DNA from: Chrysomallon squamiferum
Taxonomy: Eukaryota; Mollusca; Gastropoda; Neomphalida; Peltospiridae
DNA length: 64,000 nucleotides
Direction: 5' to 3'
Assembly (NCBI GenBank): GCA_012295275.1
Contig: CM022678.1
Location: 6,466,059 to 6,530,058 of the forward strand
Shown: piece by piece, positions 1 through 13,047 of the stretch
Layout: each line of letters starts with the position of its first letter
Position numbering within the stretch: position 1 is the first letter of the stretch
Translations under genes and position numbers: made by a program
Notes under the pieces: generated by a model
Told to the model about the DNA's origin: nothing
The model's input: the letters and a program-made list of their open reading frames with translations, nothing else
The model's database searches: none

Positions 1-448
1 TATAAATAAATAAATAAATAAATAAATTAAACAAATACTATGATTATTAAAATCCATATTAAATGTGTGTTTTTTTATCTCAAAAATGCTATAGTGATAG
101 AGTGCTGTCTTAAATTAATTTTTGTCATCTATTTAATGTCTGGAAATAATAATAATAAAAAAAATAATAATAATAATGATAGACATTAAAATGACCATTT
201 TATTTATTTATTTATTTTTTTATTTTGTGGAGGAATATAATTATTATTATTATTTCTATTTTATTTCCTTTTAATTTTTTTTTTTCAGTCAAAACTGTTG
301 ATATTATTTATTTAAAGAAATTATAGACAATTTTTCATCAATGTGTATCTAATAAACAGAATGAATGATTTTTACAAGTTACAAAAAAACCAGAACAACT
401 AAATAATAGAGGTAACCATAGTAACAAAGTTAGATAACTCCGAGATAC
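1..448 (-). other. ASPH intron 9 (part)
   Basis: AT-rich intron sequence downstream of exon 9 in the transcript. It holds an (AAAT)n run at 1-40 and short TTA and TTTA runs. I see no exon in it. Confidence 0.7.
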
Positions 449-540
449 CTGTCCTCTAGTGCAGCTTCTGGCGTCTGGAATCTGATCAATGATTGCACAC
501 GTTTTAGGTGCCTTTTCGCAAGCACGTTTGTCTTTTCGAC
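449..540 (-). CDS. ASPH: ASPH coding exon 9, start of catalytic domain
   Basis: 92 bp, entered in phase 1 and left in phase 0. It codes for RKDKRACEKAPKTCAIIDQ and then a DARSCTRGQ block. The C-x6-C pair matches the first disulphide loop of vertebrate AspH. The next exon, with the HxxxHxGxxNxRLRxHL-type active site, lies outside the window. Confidence 0.9.
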
Positions 541-1450
541 CTAAAACATAGCAAACAATCTTATAAATTTCATTTAATTTTTAAATAATACTGTACTTTA
601 TCTTTTTTTCTTATTTAATCAAAAAATTAAAACCTTTTTGAGCAAAAAATAGGTCAGTACACTTATACAGGGGTGGTGCTAGAGTTATTGATATCCTGGC
701 TGTTCTATCATTTGTACCATAAGTGAAAATTTCATTAAAATATCATTTATGAATTATTTCTCACAGAAAGAATAAATAACCATAATCTAGAACATCTGAC
801 TCCACTAAAAGAATTTTTAAATTTTTATTTTTAAAAAATTTTTAAAAAATTTTATTCTATTTTTTTTTTAACCTTTATCTGACTCCACCTAAAGAAATTT
901 TTACATTTTGTTTTGTTTTTAAAAATTTTAAAATTTTTTAAATTTTTTTTTTTTAACATTTATCCCTTTGTAAGATGTCTGACACATGATGTACCAGCTA
1001 CATCCCCAAGCATGTGGTCCCCTGTGTTACCCAAAACTGCTGATATGTCCACGTGACCTTTCACCTTTGTTTTTTTTGTTGTCACAATTCAGTGGCATGA
1101 CATTTAAATTTTTGTTCTGTCTACTTGCCTTGTGCATACAAAGTGAACTGCTTCCAGGATCCTTTTTCACTGAGTTTCTCCTCTTCTGGCATAAACATTC
1201 CTGATTTCGGATCCAGCTGAGCCAAACCCTCGTCTCTGATAACCTTCCAGTTGTCCTCCAGCAACTGTAAACAAACATTTGTTACTATTGTTATTGTTAT
1301 TGTTGTTGTTATTGTTATTATTATTATTATTATTATTGTTATTGTTATTGTTGTTGTTGTTGTTGTTGTTGTTGTTATTATTATTATCATTATTATTATC
1401 AGATTGAGAGATGTGTAAAGACAGATATATATTTTGAGATATATATGTGA

Positions 1451-1517
<67 letters not shown>

Positions 1518-2004
1518 ATATAACAAATAGATTCACATACTTGTATTTACATACTTGTGATAAAATACAAAGAGAGAAAGATACACACACACAAAAACAC
1601 ACAGAGATTCAATACACACGATAAAGAGCGAGACATTCAGACAGACATGTGTATAAAGATTACCTCTAATTCACAAATCTTACCTTCAAGTATTTAGAAA
1701 TATCCTGTCTGTTCTTCTGTCCACAAGACAGACAGACATGTGTATAAAGATTACCTCTAATTCACAAATCTTACCTTGAAGTATTTAGAATATCCTGTCT
1801 ATTCTTCTGACCACGAGACAGACAGACAGACAGACAGACAGGATATACAGATTACCACTAATTCACAAATCTGACCTTGAAGTATTTAAAATATCCTGTC
1901 TGTTCTTCTGTCCACAAGACAGACAGACAGGATATAAAGATTACCTCTAATTCACAAATCTTACCTTGAAGTATTTGGAATATCCTGTCTGTTCTTCTGT
2001 CCAC

Positions 2005-2035
<31 letters not shown>

Positions 2036-3922
2036 GATATAAAGATTACCTCTAATTCACAAATCTTACCTTGAAGTATTTAAAATATCCTGTCTGATCT
2101 TCTGTCCACAAGACAGACAGGCAGACAGACAGACAGGATATAAAGATTACCTCTAATTCACAAATCTCACCTTGAAGTATTTGGAATATCCTGTCTGATC
2201 TTCTGTCCACAAGACAGACAGACAGACAGACAGACAGGATATAAAGATTACCTCTAATTCACAAATCTCACCTTGAAGTATTTGGAATATCCTGTCTGAT
2301 CTTCTGTCCACAAGACAGACAGGCAGACAGACAGGGATATAAAGATTACCTCTAATTCACAAATCTCACCTTGAAGTATTTAAAATATCCTGTCTGATCT
2401 TCTGTCCACAACAGACAGACAGACAGACAGGATATAAAGATTACCTCTAATTCACAAATCTCACCTTGAAGTATTTGGAATATCCTGTCTGATCTTCTGA
2501 CCACAAGACAGACAGACAGGATATAAAGATTACCTCTAATTCTCAAATACTGAGAAAGAAATAACTTCAATATCCTGTCTGATCTTCTGACCACAAGACA
2601 GACAGGCAAAATAAATAAATAAATGAATAAATTAATGAATGAATTAATGAATGAATGAATGGACAAATAAATAAATGAATGAATGAATGAATGAATAAAT
2701 TCATGAATGAATGAATGAATGAATTGAATATCCTGTCTGTTCTTCTGACCAAATAAATGAATGAATGACAGACAGAATGAATATAAATGAATAAATAAAT
2801 GGACAAATCTTAAATAATAAATTTAAAATATCCTGTTTGTTCTTCTGTCCATGAACAACAAAGGATATAAAGATTACCTCTAATTCAAAATTCACCTTAA
2901 ATGATTTTAAATATCCTGTCTTTCTTCTGAAAACCAGACAGACAGAAAGACAGGATATAAAGATTAAATTCAAAATCAAACCTTGAATAATTGGAATATC
3001 CTGTCTGAAACTGTCCACAAGACAGACAGACAGACAGACAGACAGGATATAAAGAAAAATTAAAAATTCAAAATTAATTTGAATATTTGGAATATCCTGT
3101 TTGATTCTCTGTCCACTGACAGACAGACCTACAGACAGGAATAAAAAAATAAAATAAAATAAATTTTAAAAAATATCCTGTCTGATAAAATGTCCATAAA
3201 ACAGACAGACAACAACAACAACAATAATAATAATTACCACTAATAAAATCTACCTTGAAGAATTTAAGAAAATATCCTGTCTGATCTTCTGACCATAAAA
3301 TAAAGAAAGGATAATAAATTTTCTATTTTAAAATTTAATTATTAAGTAAATATCCTTCTGTTTTTCTGTCCTCTTCAGACAGACAGACAGACAGGATATA
3401 ATTCACAAATCTCACCTTGAAGATGGAATAAAAATCTGATCTTCACCACCAGCCTGCCAGTGAGTTCAACGTTGTAGAGATCCCTGATACTGAACAAGTT
3501 TGATCCCGTTCTCCTTCTCATCTACTGTAAGCCTGCAAAATGAAAATGAATAAATGAATGAATGAATGAATGAATGAATGAATGAAAGGAATAAATAAAT
3601 AAATTAATAAATAAATTAATGAATGGATAAATAAATTAATGAAAAAAAAATTTTTAAATTAATAAATAAAAAATAATGAATGAATGAATGAATGAATGAA
3701 TAAATGAATGGATGAATGAATGAATGAATGAATGAATTGAATGAATAAATGAATGGACAAAATAATAAATAAATATACATTTTGTTAAATAATGAACAAT
3801 AATAAATGCATAGAAATTTGTTAAATGATTTTAAAAAGCTAAATTTAAAAAAAAAGAAGAGTAAATTAAAAAAAGGGAAAAGTTAAATTAAAAACAAATA
3901 ATAATAGTAGTTAAATGTAATA

Positions 3923-3975
<53 letters not shown>

Positions 3976-4097
3976 AAATAAAAAAAATAAAAAATAAAAA
4001 ATTAATTTGTATATTCTACTGTTTGATTCTTTCTCTGTAAATTTTAACTATAGTAATAAAAAAATAAAAATAAAATAAATTAAAAAATAGTAAAAAA

Positions 4098-4142
<45 letters not shown>

Positions 4143-6853
4143 TATATAAGAAGAAGAAGAAGAAGAAGAATAACAATCATAAGTAACATAAAATAAATAA
4201 ACATAATACATTTTTAATTTTAAATTTAATTATTATTTTTTTTTTTTTTTTTACCTCTTCAGTACGGTTCAGTCTTTGCAAAGCGTCGCCAAGATGGAAG
4301 AAAAATCGCCCATCCAGTGTTCCTGGTTCTCGTGTAGCTATCCCATCAGCCAACAGTTTGATCCCTTTGTCCAGATCATCTCTGTAAGTCTTCATGATGA
4401 AGCCAAGGTGCACCATCGCAAATCCGTCAGCAGGATTAATCTTCAAAACCTGTCGCAGAAAAGACGTTAAGACGTTTTTTTTTAAACTTCTACGTTAAAA
4501 ATATATTTGAAAGTAGGGGTAACAGTGGTGGTTGTTGTTGTTGTTGTTGTAGTTGATGTAAAAAGTATTTGTAATGATGACACATAACTGCTGAGAGTAG
4601 AAGTACTGTACTGATGATAATAATGGTTGTAGTAGTAGTAGTAGTAGTAGTAGTTATGGCAGTAGCAGTAATAGTAATTTCAGTAGCAACAGCGGTAGTA
4701 GTAGTAGCTGAAACTGTATTAGTTCTAATAGCGTTAGCTCTAAAAAAGGTGACAATAAAGGTAGTAATAGTAGTAGTAGTAGCCGTAGTTGCAGTAAAAC
4801 GCTGTTGTAGCAGTGGTAATAACAGTTGTAACTACTAACAATAGCAGCAGCAGCAGCAGCAGCAATAGTAGTAGTAGTAGTAGTAGTAGCAGTAGCAGTG
4901 GTACATTTAAGCAGTATATGTACTAGTAGCAGTAACAGTAGCAACAGTTATAACAGAAGTTGTAGTAGCTGTCATTATCATTGTAGCTGTAGTATTTGAC
5001 ATTATTACTGTAGCTGTAGTATTTGACATTATTACTGTGGTTGTCCTAGTTGCAATTACTACTGTAGCAGTTGTTATTATCACTTTTATTTTTGCTGCAG
5101 TGGCTGTTGCGTGTACTCACATTTTCAAAGACGTTCTGAGCCTCATCGTTCTTGCCTATCATGAGGTATCTCACGCCAAGCTCGTTCTTCAGCTTCACAT
5201 CAGCTGGAAACCTCGTCACGAGCTGAATGTGCGTTTTTACAGCCTTTCCTCCCCAGCCTGTAACAAAGCAACAACTTTACTTGTGTATGTAGATTAAAAT
5301 ACTAAAAATATAATGTTTTTTTTTTTAACTTATAGAATGCTCAGTATGGCAGAGTATGGTCTAATAAAAGAGTTTTAGAAAGAAAAAAATCTTTGATGTT
5401 TTCTCGAAATTATTTCAGGTAATTACAATAGTACTGTTACACAAGACATTTCAGTGCTGACATTTTACCATCTCACAAATGAAACTTTTACTATCTCACA
5501 AATGACAATTTTACCATCTCACAAATGAAACTTTTACCCATCTCACAAATGAAACTTTTACTATCTCACAAATGACAATTTTACCATCTCACAAATGAAA
5601 CTTTTACTATCTCACAAACGACAATTTTACCATATCACAAATGAAACTTTTATTATCTCACAAATGACAATTTTACCATCTCACAACTATCACTTAACAT
5701 AACAATATACTAAAGACAAAATTTTATTCTTCCAAGTTCATGTTGGCATATCAAACCTTCATATATATATATATATATACTTCAACTAATTACTGCACCA
5801 CAATGATCTATTCAACCCTTTTGCATTCAAGAGAACAAAATTTTTATATAAAAAATCTAACCTCACTAAATATAATCAGAATAAAACTCATTCTTAAGTC
5901 TTTTTTAAATTTAACACCTCTGCTTTCAACCATCTCACTTAATTACAAAACAAAATTAATTCTTCAAATTTTGATCAGAGTGCTATGGTATGATAATGAA
6001 CACTTTCTCCTTCAAGACAGCAATATTGTCACTTTATTGATAAATATTTACTAATCAAAAGTTTAAACAAATACTAGCAGTATTCAAAGTTAATCCAGAG
6101 GTCTATTTACTGCAACAGTATGATCATAATAATATAATTATTTATTAATCCAAAACAAAATCCCAAAATTTTCAAATTTCTTCCAGATGCTATGGATATT
6201 TAATATTTCCACCATCAAGACAACCATGTAAGTATTTATTGACAAAAAATAAAAATAAAAAAAACAAAGAATAATAATTTTTTCAAATTTCATCTGAATG
6301 CCATAGTGTATTCAACATTTCAACTTTCAAGACTACAATATTGTAAAAACTTACTTATTTAAAAAAAAAAAAAAAAAAAAACATAGAACAAAAACAAACA
6401 GTCAAATTTATTCTGCAAACAATAGCATATTTAACACTTCTGGCAACAAGAAATGATATTTCAAACACTTACTTAAAAACTTACAGCTTACAAAAAAAAA
6501 AAACCCAAAATTTTCACATTTCAACTGAACTGCAACAATAACATATTAAACACTCCTGTCTTCAAGAATAAACTTACCCCTTTTCGTTAACAACTCACAC
6601 TAACCTCTAAATTCCTGTCTTTCTGACAATGTTCTGCCAGCCTCTTTGTAGAGATCGTCAGGGACATCGGGCTGCTGTAAGACTTCAGACAGGAGGGCAA
6701 TGCACCTCTCCAAGATTTCGTTACTACGGTACTGCTCGGCCAGCCGATTCAGAACCAAAGCTTTTCCATACAATGCACGAGGACTGTGAGGATGTTTCGT
6801 TAAAATCGTGTCGAACTTTTCCAAAGCATCTTGATGCTTTTTCTGAAAAGGAG

Positions 6854-6885
<32 letters not shown>

Positions 6886-9158
6886 AGGAAATGATAGGAA
6901 AGGAAAGGAAATTATTATTACTGTGAAGTCCACACACAAATCAGCATCATAATCAGAAGGAAAAAAAAAGATACAAAATAAATACAACAAAAAAACAGAA
7001 CAACAAAAAAACAAACAGAAATAAATTACAAAATAAATACAACAAAAAAACAGAACAACAAAAAAACAAACAGAAATAAATTTCTGAAAACAAAAGAAGA
7101 AAAACAGAAAGGAAAATAAACTATTATTACTCTGCCAGTCACTTGAGCTAAATTATTTCCATCCCACATTATCCACTTTGCATACATCCTGAATCCATCA
7201 ATAAATGGATCCCTCTTATCTAATAATGCACATTCTTCTGTTAATTTTCAAATCCATTTATTTCATCCACTTTCCGTTTTATCCACATTATCCCGTTCCA
7301 CCCCATCCTCCAAAGTCCACCAATATTTGGTCACACATCTATATCTAACACACTCACTTCCATTCATTTTAATCCCACTAATGACAAGCCATTTATTTCT
7401 TCCACTTTTCCCCCGTTCAATTACATCATCCAATTATGACTCCACCCACCTCCCATGCACCCACCCTCCCTCCCTACTACACCCAGTAACCAACGGATAC
7501 CTTTTCGTAAAGACTGTCAGCCTCGTCCAAGGCAGACCTGATCAAGTTGTCTGCTTTGTTGGTGATGTTGGACTTGGCGTATTTCTCTTTCTTTGCTGCT
7601 TCTTCGTCGTCGCCGTCTTCTTCTTCTGGTTTCCTCCTCTCTGTCTCTTCTTTGGCTTTCTTCTTCTTCTTCTGCTCCTGTTTCACCTGCGAGTCGGCAG
7701 TTTTCTCGGCAGACGTCTGCGTCTTTTCTTTCCTCGGCGTTTCTCTACTTTCGTGTCGTGTCTTGTCGGTTTCCATGCGTTCAGCCTGTTTCTGATCTGG
7801 AGTCTGTTTCTTCTCCTTCTGCGCTGGTTCCTCCTGTTTCCGTTTTTCTTTCACTTTCTCTTTCTCTTTCTCTTTCCCTTCTGGTTTGTCTTTAACTGGC
7901 TTCTCTTCGCGTTTCAATTCAGGCTTGTCTTCCTGCTTCGTCTTCTCTTCCTGTTTCGAATGGGTCTTTTCCCCTTGCTTTGGTGGAACCTTCTCTTCTC
8001 GTTTTGGCTGTGTTTTCTCAACTGGTTTCTTATCTGCCTCTTTTGTTTGTAGTTTATCTTCCTGTTTTGGCTTTGTCTTCTCTTCTTGTTTTGGCTTTGA
8101 CTTCTCTTCCTGTTTTGGCTTTGTCTTCTCTTCTTGTTTTGGCTTTGTCTTCTCTTCTTCTTTGTTTTTCTTCTTGTTTTGGCTTTGACTTCTCTTCCTG
8201 TTTTGGCTTTGACTTCTCTTCCTGTTTTGGCTTTGTCTTCTCTTCTTGTTTTGGCTTTGTCTTCTCTTCCTGTTTTGGCTTTGACTTCTCTTCTTGTTTT
8301 GGCTTTGTCTTCTCTTCTTGTTTTGGTACTGCTTTTTCTTCCTGTTTTGGCTTTGACTTCTCTTCTTGTTTTGGCTTTGTCTTCTCTTCTTGTTTTGGTA
8401 CTGCTTTTTCTTCCTGTTTTGGCTTTGACCTCTCTTCCTGTTTTGGTACTGCTTTTTCTTCCTGTTTTGGCTTTGACTTCTCTTCCTGTTTTGGTACTGC
8501 TTTTTCTTCCTGTTTTGGCTTTGACTTTTCTTCCTGTTTTGGTTTTGCTTTTTCTTCCTGTTTTGGCTTTGCCTTTTCTTCATGTTTTGGTTTTGCCTTT
8601 TCTTCCTGTTTTGGCTTCAATTTCTCTTCCTGCTTTGCCTTTGATTTCTCTTCCTGTTTTGGCTTTGCCTTCTCTTCCTGTTTTTGCTGTGGCCTCTCTT
8701 CTTGTTTTGGTTTAGCTTCCTGTTTCAGCTCTACCTTTTCTTCCTGTTTTGGCTTTGCTTTTTCTTCCTGTTTCAGTTTGGGCTTCTCTTCCTGTTGTTG
8801 TTTTGCTGTTTCTTCCCGTTTTGGCTTCACCTTGTCTTCCTGTTTTGATTTTGCCTTTTCTTCTTGTTTTGGTTTTGCCCGTTCTTCCTGTTTTGGCACT
8901 GGCTTCTTTTCTTCATGTTTTTGCTTTGCATCGTGCTTTAGTGACTTATCTTCTTGTTTTCCTTCATCCCTCTGTCCAGATTCCTCAGTTCTGGTTTTAT
9001 CATACTCGCTCTTTTCATCTTCGACATCAACATCAGCATCATCGTTTGTTGTGGGTGGAATGATATTTTTAGTTGCTTCCATAAAATTGTGAACAGCAAC
9101 AAGAATGTCTGGATGGAAATATTTGATCATTATGTGATCTGAAAAATAAATAAATAAA

Positions 9159-9201
<43 letters not shown>

Positions 9202-9393
9202 TAATACATAAACTGAAACAATTTAATAATAAGAAAATATAACTAAAATATAATAAAAATAGAATGAATAACTAGTGCCAGTTCAGAATTAATTACTGCA
9301 TCCAAATATTTACAAAAGCTAGTATGAGTAATGAAATGTCTATATCTTTACATCATCTGAAACAAAATGAAAACGGTACAAAATATATATATA

Positions 9394-9460
<67 letters not shown>

Positions 9461-9511
9461 GTGCAGGGTTTATGGTATGTGTTCTTTTCTTATCTGTATG
9501 TGGGCATATAC

Positions 9512-9562
<51 letters not shown>

Positions 9563-10038
9563 TTAAATATTATGTATGAATCTATATTATGTATAAGTGT
9601 GCGTGTTTATTTGTATCTGTATACAGGTGAGTTTTATTTGTTCATTTACCTGCCTGTCTATGTATAACATAACATCTATAACACATACATCTGTTGGTAA
9701 ACATCTGTATATAAAATAAATATATATATATATAAATTATGTGTCATTTCAGAAATAAAACTAATTTGTCAGAACTACCTGTAAATACAGTTAAAATAAT
9801 ACAGGTAAAACACACCTGTAATTATTCAACTTGTCAGTTTTATATTAAATACCTGAATTTGAGATATATAAAAACAACATTAAATTATATTTCTTTTTTA
9901 CCTGTGTGTTAATCCATAAAAGAAAGTTAACGCCTGAATACATTTGCATAAATAATTATTACCTGTTTAACCCTATCTCTCTCATCTGTTCTTTGTTTTT
10001 GTTTTACTTTATTATTCTATTTTTTTATTTATTTAATC

Positions 10039-10083
<45 letters not shown>

Positions 10084-10224
10084 TTCCTTCAACAAGACAG
10101 CACATACCATAGACTCTGTCTGTGTAATAAATAAATTAATATTTTTCTAGTTTATTTTATACAGCATCTCTTCTGTTCACTAATATCTTTCATGGATCAA
10201 CAGAATTAAATAAAGTATAAAATT

Positions 10225-10271
<47 letters not shown>

Positions 10272-10275
10272 CTAT

Positions 10276-10312
<37 letters not shown>

Positions 10313-10409
10313 GTTACTACAATGAAAATAATAATAATAAACATTAACAAAATACAAAAGAATGAATGCAATAAAGAGAAGAATTGAAATGAAACACAAA
10401 ATTAATAAT

Positions 10410-10443
<34 letters not shown>

Positions 10444-12570
10444 GGAGTAATAACAAAATTGCATTACAAAAGAAGAACCTATGCATAAAAAAAAAAAAAA
10501 AAAAAAGTTAAATGAAATGAAAGCATAACATTAAATCTAGAAAATAAAAAACACAAAATAAAGAAAAACAATTTGATGAATATAATCAGTAAAATAAAAA
10601 CTAAACAAATTAAATAAAACAAATAAAATAAAATTCAAACCAGAGGTTAATTTAAAAACAAATAAATGAAACAATGAAAAATAATTTTAAAATAATTTAG
10701 AAAAACAATAATGTAGAACAAAAATTAATTAAAAACAAATAAATAATATAAAATAAATTAAATTAAATTAAAAAAAAAAAAGAAGAAAAACAAGAACTTT
10801 AAAACAAATAAATATGAAACAAAACATTTCACAGTTATGTGTTTTCCCATCTAGTGAAAATTTATATGTGATAAAAAATGTTTTTGTTTTTCCTTCTTTT
10901 GTTGAATAAAAGAGGTCAAGTATGTAAATAAATAAAATACTTTTCTGTCATTCTGTATAAGTACAAAAATGTTAAAAATTGTTTTTTAAAAGAATTGGTC
11001 AAAAATTATTCTAATGTATCAAAAAATATATAGTTCTTTCTGCAATGATACTATATAATTATAAAATAAATACTGAATCACATATTAAATAAAATATTTC
11101 TTTTTCAGCATTAGATAACCCATATAATTATATATATATATATATATATATAATTTAATTTACTGAATTAGAAAAATTAAAATTGTATTCTATTGAAACA
11201 TGACTTTATAATTATAAAATAGATATGTGTCTTGTCAGTATATAAATAAAATATTTTTCTATTTTTGTGAGATAACCATGTAATTATATATTAAATATTT
11301 ATTGAATCAATCATCAAACTAAAATATTATTCTGTCCTTGCATTATTTTATAATTATAAAATAAATATGTATCTTATCTTTCATTAAAAGAAATATTTTT
11401 CTATTTTTGTAAGATAACTATCAACTTAACTATTACATATTTATCTGACTTGGTCATCAAACTAAACTATTATTCTAGCTATAATATAGACATATATTTT
11501 TTTGTCCATCATTAAATAATATATTTTTCTATCCTTATAAGATAACCACATAATTATTTATTAAATATCTATTTGACTCAGTTATTAAATTGTTATTCCA
11601 TCATAATATTATAATACCATAATTATACTATTAAATAAGATTCCATCGTTATAAAATAACCAGATAATTATACATTAAACAGACTGATTTAGTTATTAAA
11701 CAAAATATTTATATCTCCTTATTAGATAACTCTGTATTTATATATTAAAATAAACATAAAATAAACTAGTTCTTATTCCATTTATGATAACCCTGTAATA
11801 ATATATTAAACATATTTTTGATAAATAACAATATTTCATCTTCTTCAAAATCATTAGTGACGGTGTTATTAACTATGAAGATTTGTACAGAATAATCCAT
11901 TTTATCCATGAACCATGGCAGATTTTCTCCCTTTGAATTGTTAATTACTGAGAGATAATTAAGTTAAAAGTGTTGTGAATATCATATTCAGTCATTATAA
12001 AAGTAAAGCTGGGTACATTGTGAGCAGAGGAAGTAGTCTGTGACTGTATATTGATTTGCCATAGCAACCATGTTAAAAGCAAATCAAAATATTGATATGG
12101 TTAATGATAATTGTGTATTTAGAATATTGTTTATTGTTAAATTTATTTTTTGGTGGCGGGCTTTGGTGTGCATGTGTGTATGTGTGTATATGTGTGCATG
12201 TGTGTTCGTTTATATCAAAGCCAGTCTGCATGTATAAAATATACATCTCTGTGAAAATTAATTTTACAAATTTCTGGTAAATAACAAAAAATTTTAGAAT
12301 CAGACAAAATCAAAAATAAATTGCAACAGATAAAACCTAAATGAGAGAGAGAGAGAGAGAGAGAAGAGAGAAGAAACAATTAGACAGACTGAGAGATGAA
12401 AAATTAGAGAATGGAAGAGAAAAACAGAATGTCAAGAAAGAGAAAAAAGAAGAAACAAGAAAGAAAGAAATAAAAGAAATAGAGAAACAGAAACAGTGTC
12501 TTGAGCTGAAGTCTAAATAATAAAGATCACAAAAATATTAAAATAAAGAAAAAAAAAAATAAAGAAAGAG

Positions 12571-12602
<32 letters not shown>

Positions 12603-13014
12603 ATACGGCTTGCATCCCTGCAGATATCTCTACCTAAGTAAAAATTGCCATCAACCAATAAACTGAAAGAAATGGATGACCTGATGTTAATAAAGATAAA
12701 AACATTGTTAACCACTGTGTTTTAGGCACAGATGTTGTTAATATATAGATTTTTTTAGGATCTAGGACATTAGAAAATTATTGTGTTCATACGAATTATT
12801 CAAAACGTTTTATCTTCATATCAATCTTTTTCTGTTTATAACTAAAATGCATAACATTGAATGTATTTTAATATTAATGCATAACATTTGCTTTTTAAAG
12901 GATTAATGAAGCACATTAAATACAAATGCATAAATTTCTAAAATGAAAACATAGGCAAAATTTTTAATGTTTTAGGTTTTTAATTTTAATTTTAGTTTCT
13001 GAATATATCTCAGT

Positions 13015-13047
<33 letters not shown>

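Noticed and set aside
1121-1602. Poly-Asn, poly-Thr/Ile and Ser-Leu open frames
   Set aside because: They are translations of TTA/TTG and GA microsatellites; only the ASPH exon 8 part is real.
1685-2560. CRISPR-like regular repeats
   Set aside because: The units are contiguous tandem copies that include exon sequence, with no unique spacers, in an animal gene.
7980-9092. 370-codon open frame on the plus strand (FSSCFGF-type repeat)
   Set aside because: It is the antisense shadow of the 24-bp Lys/Glu coding repeat of ASPH exon 3, whose unit lacks stops in several frames.
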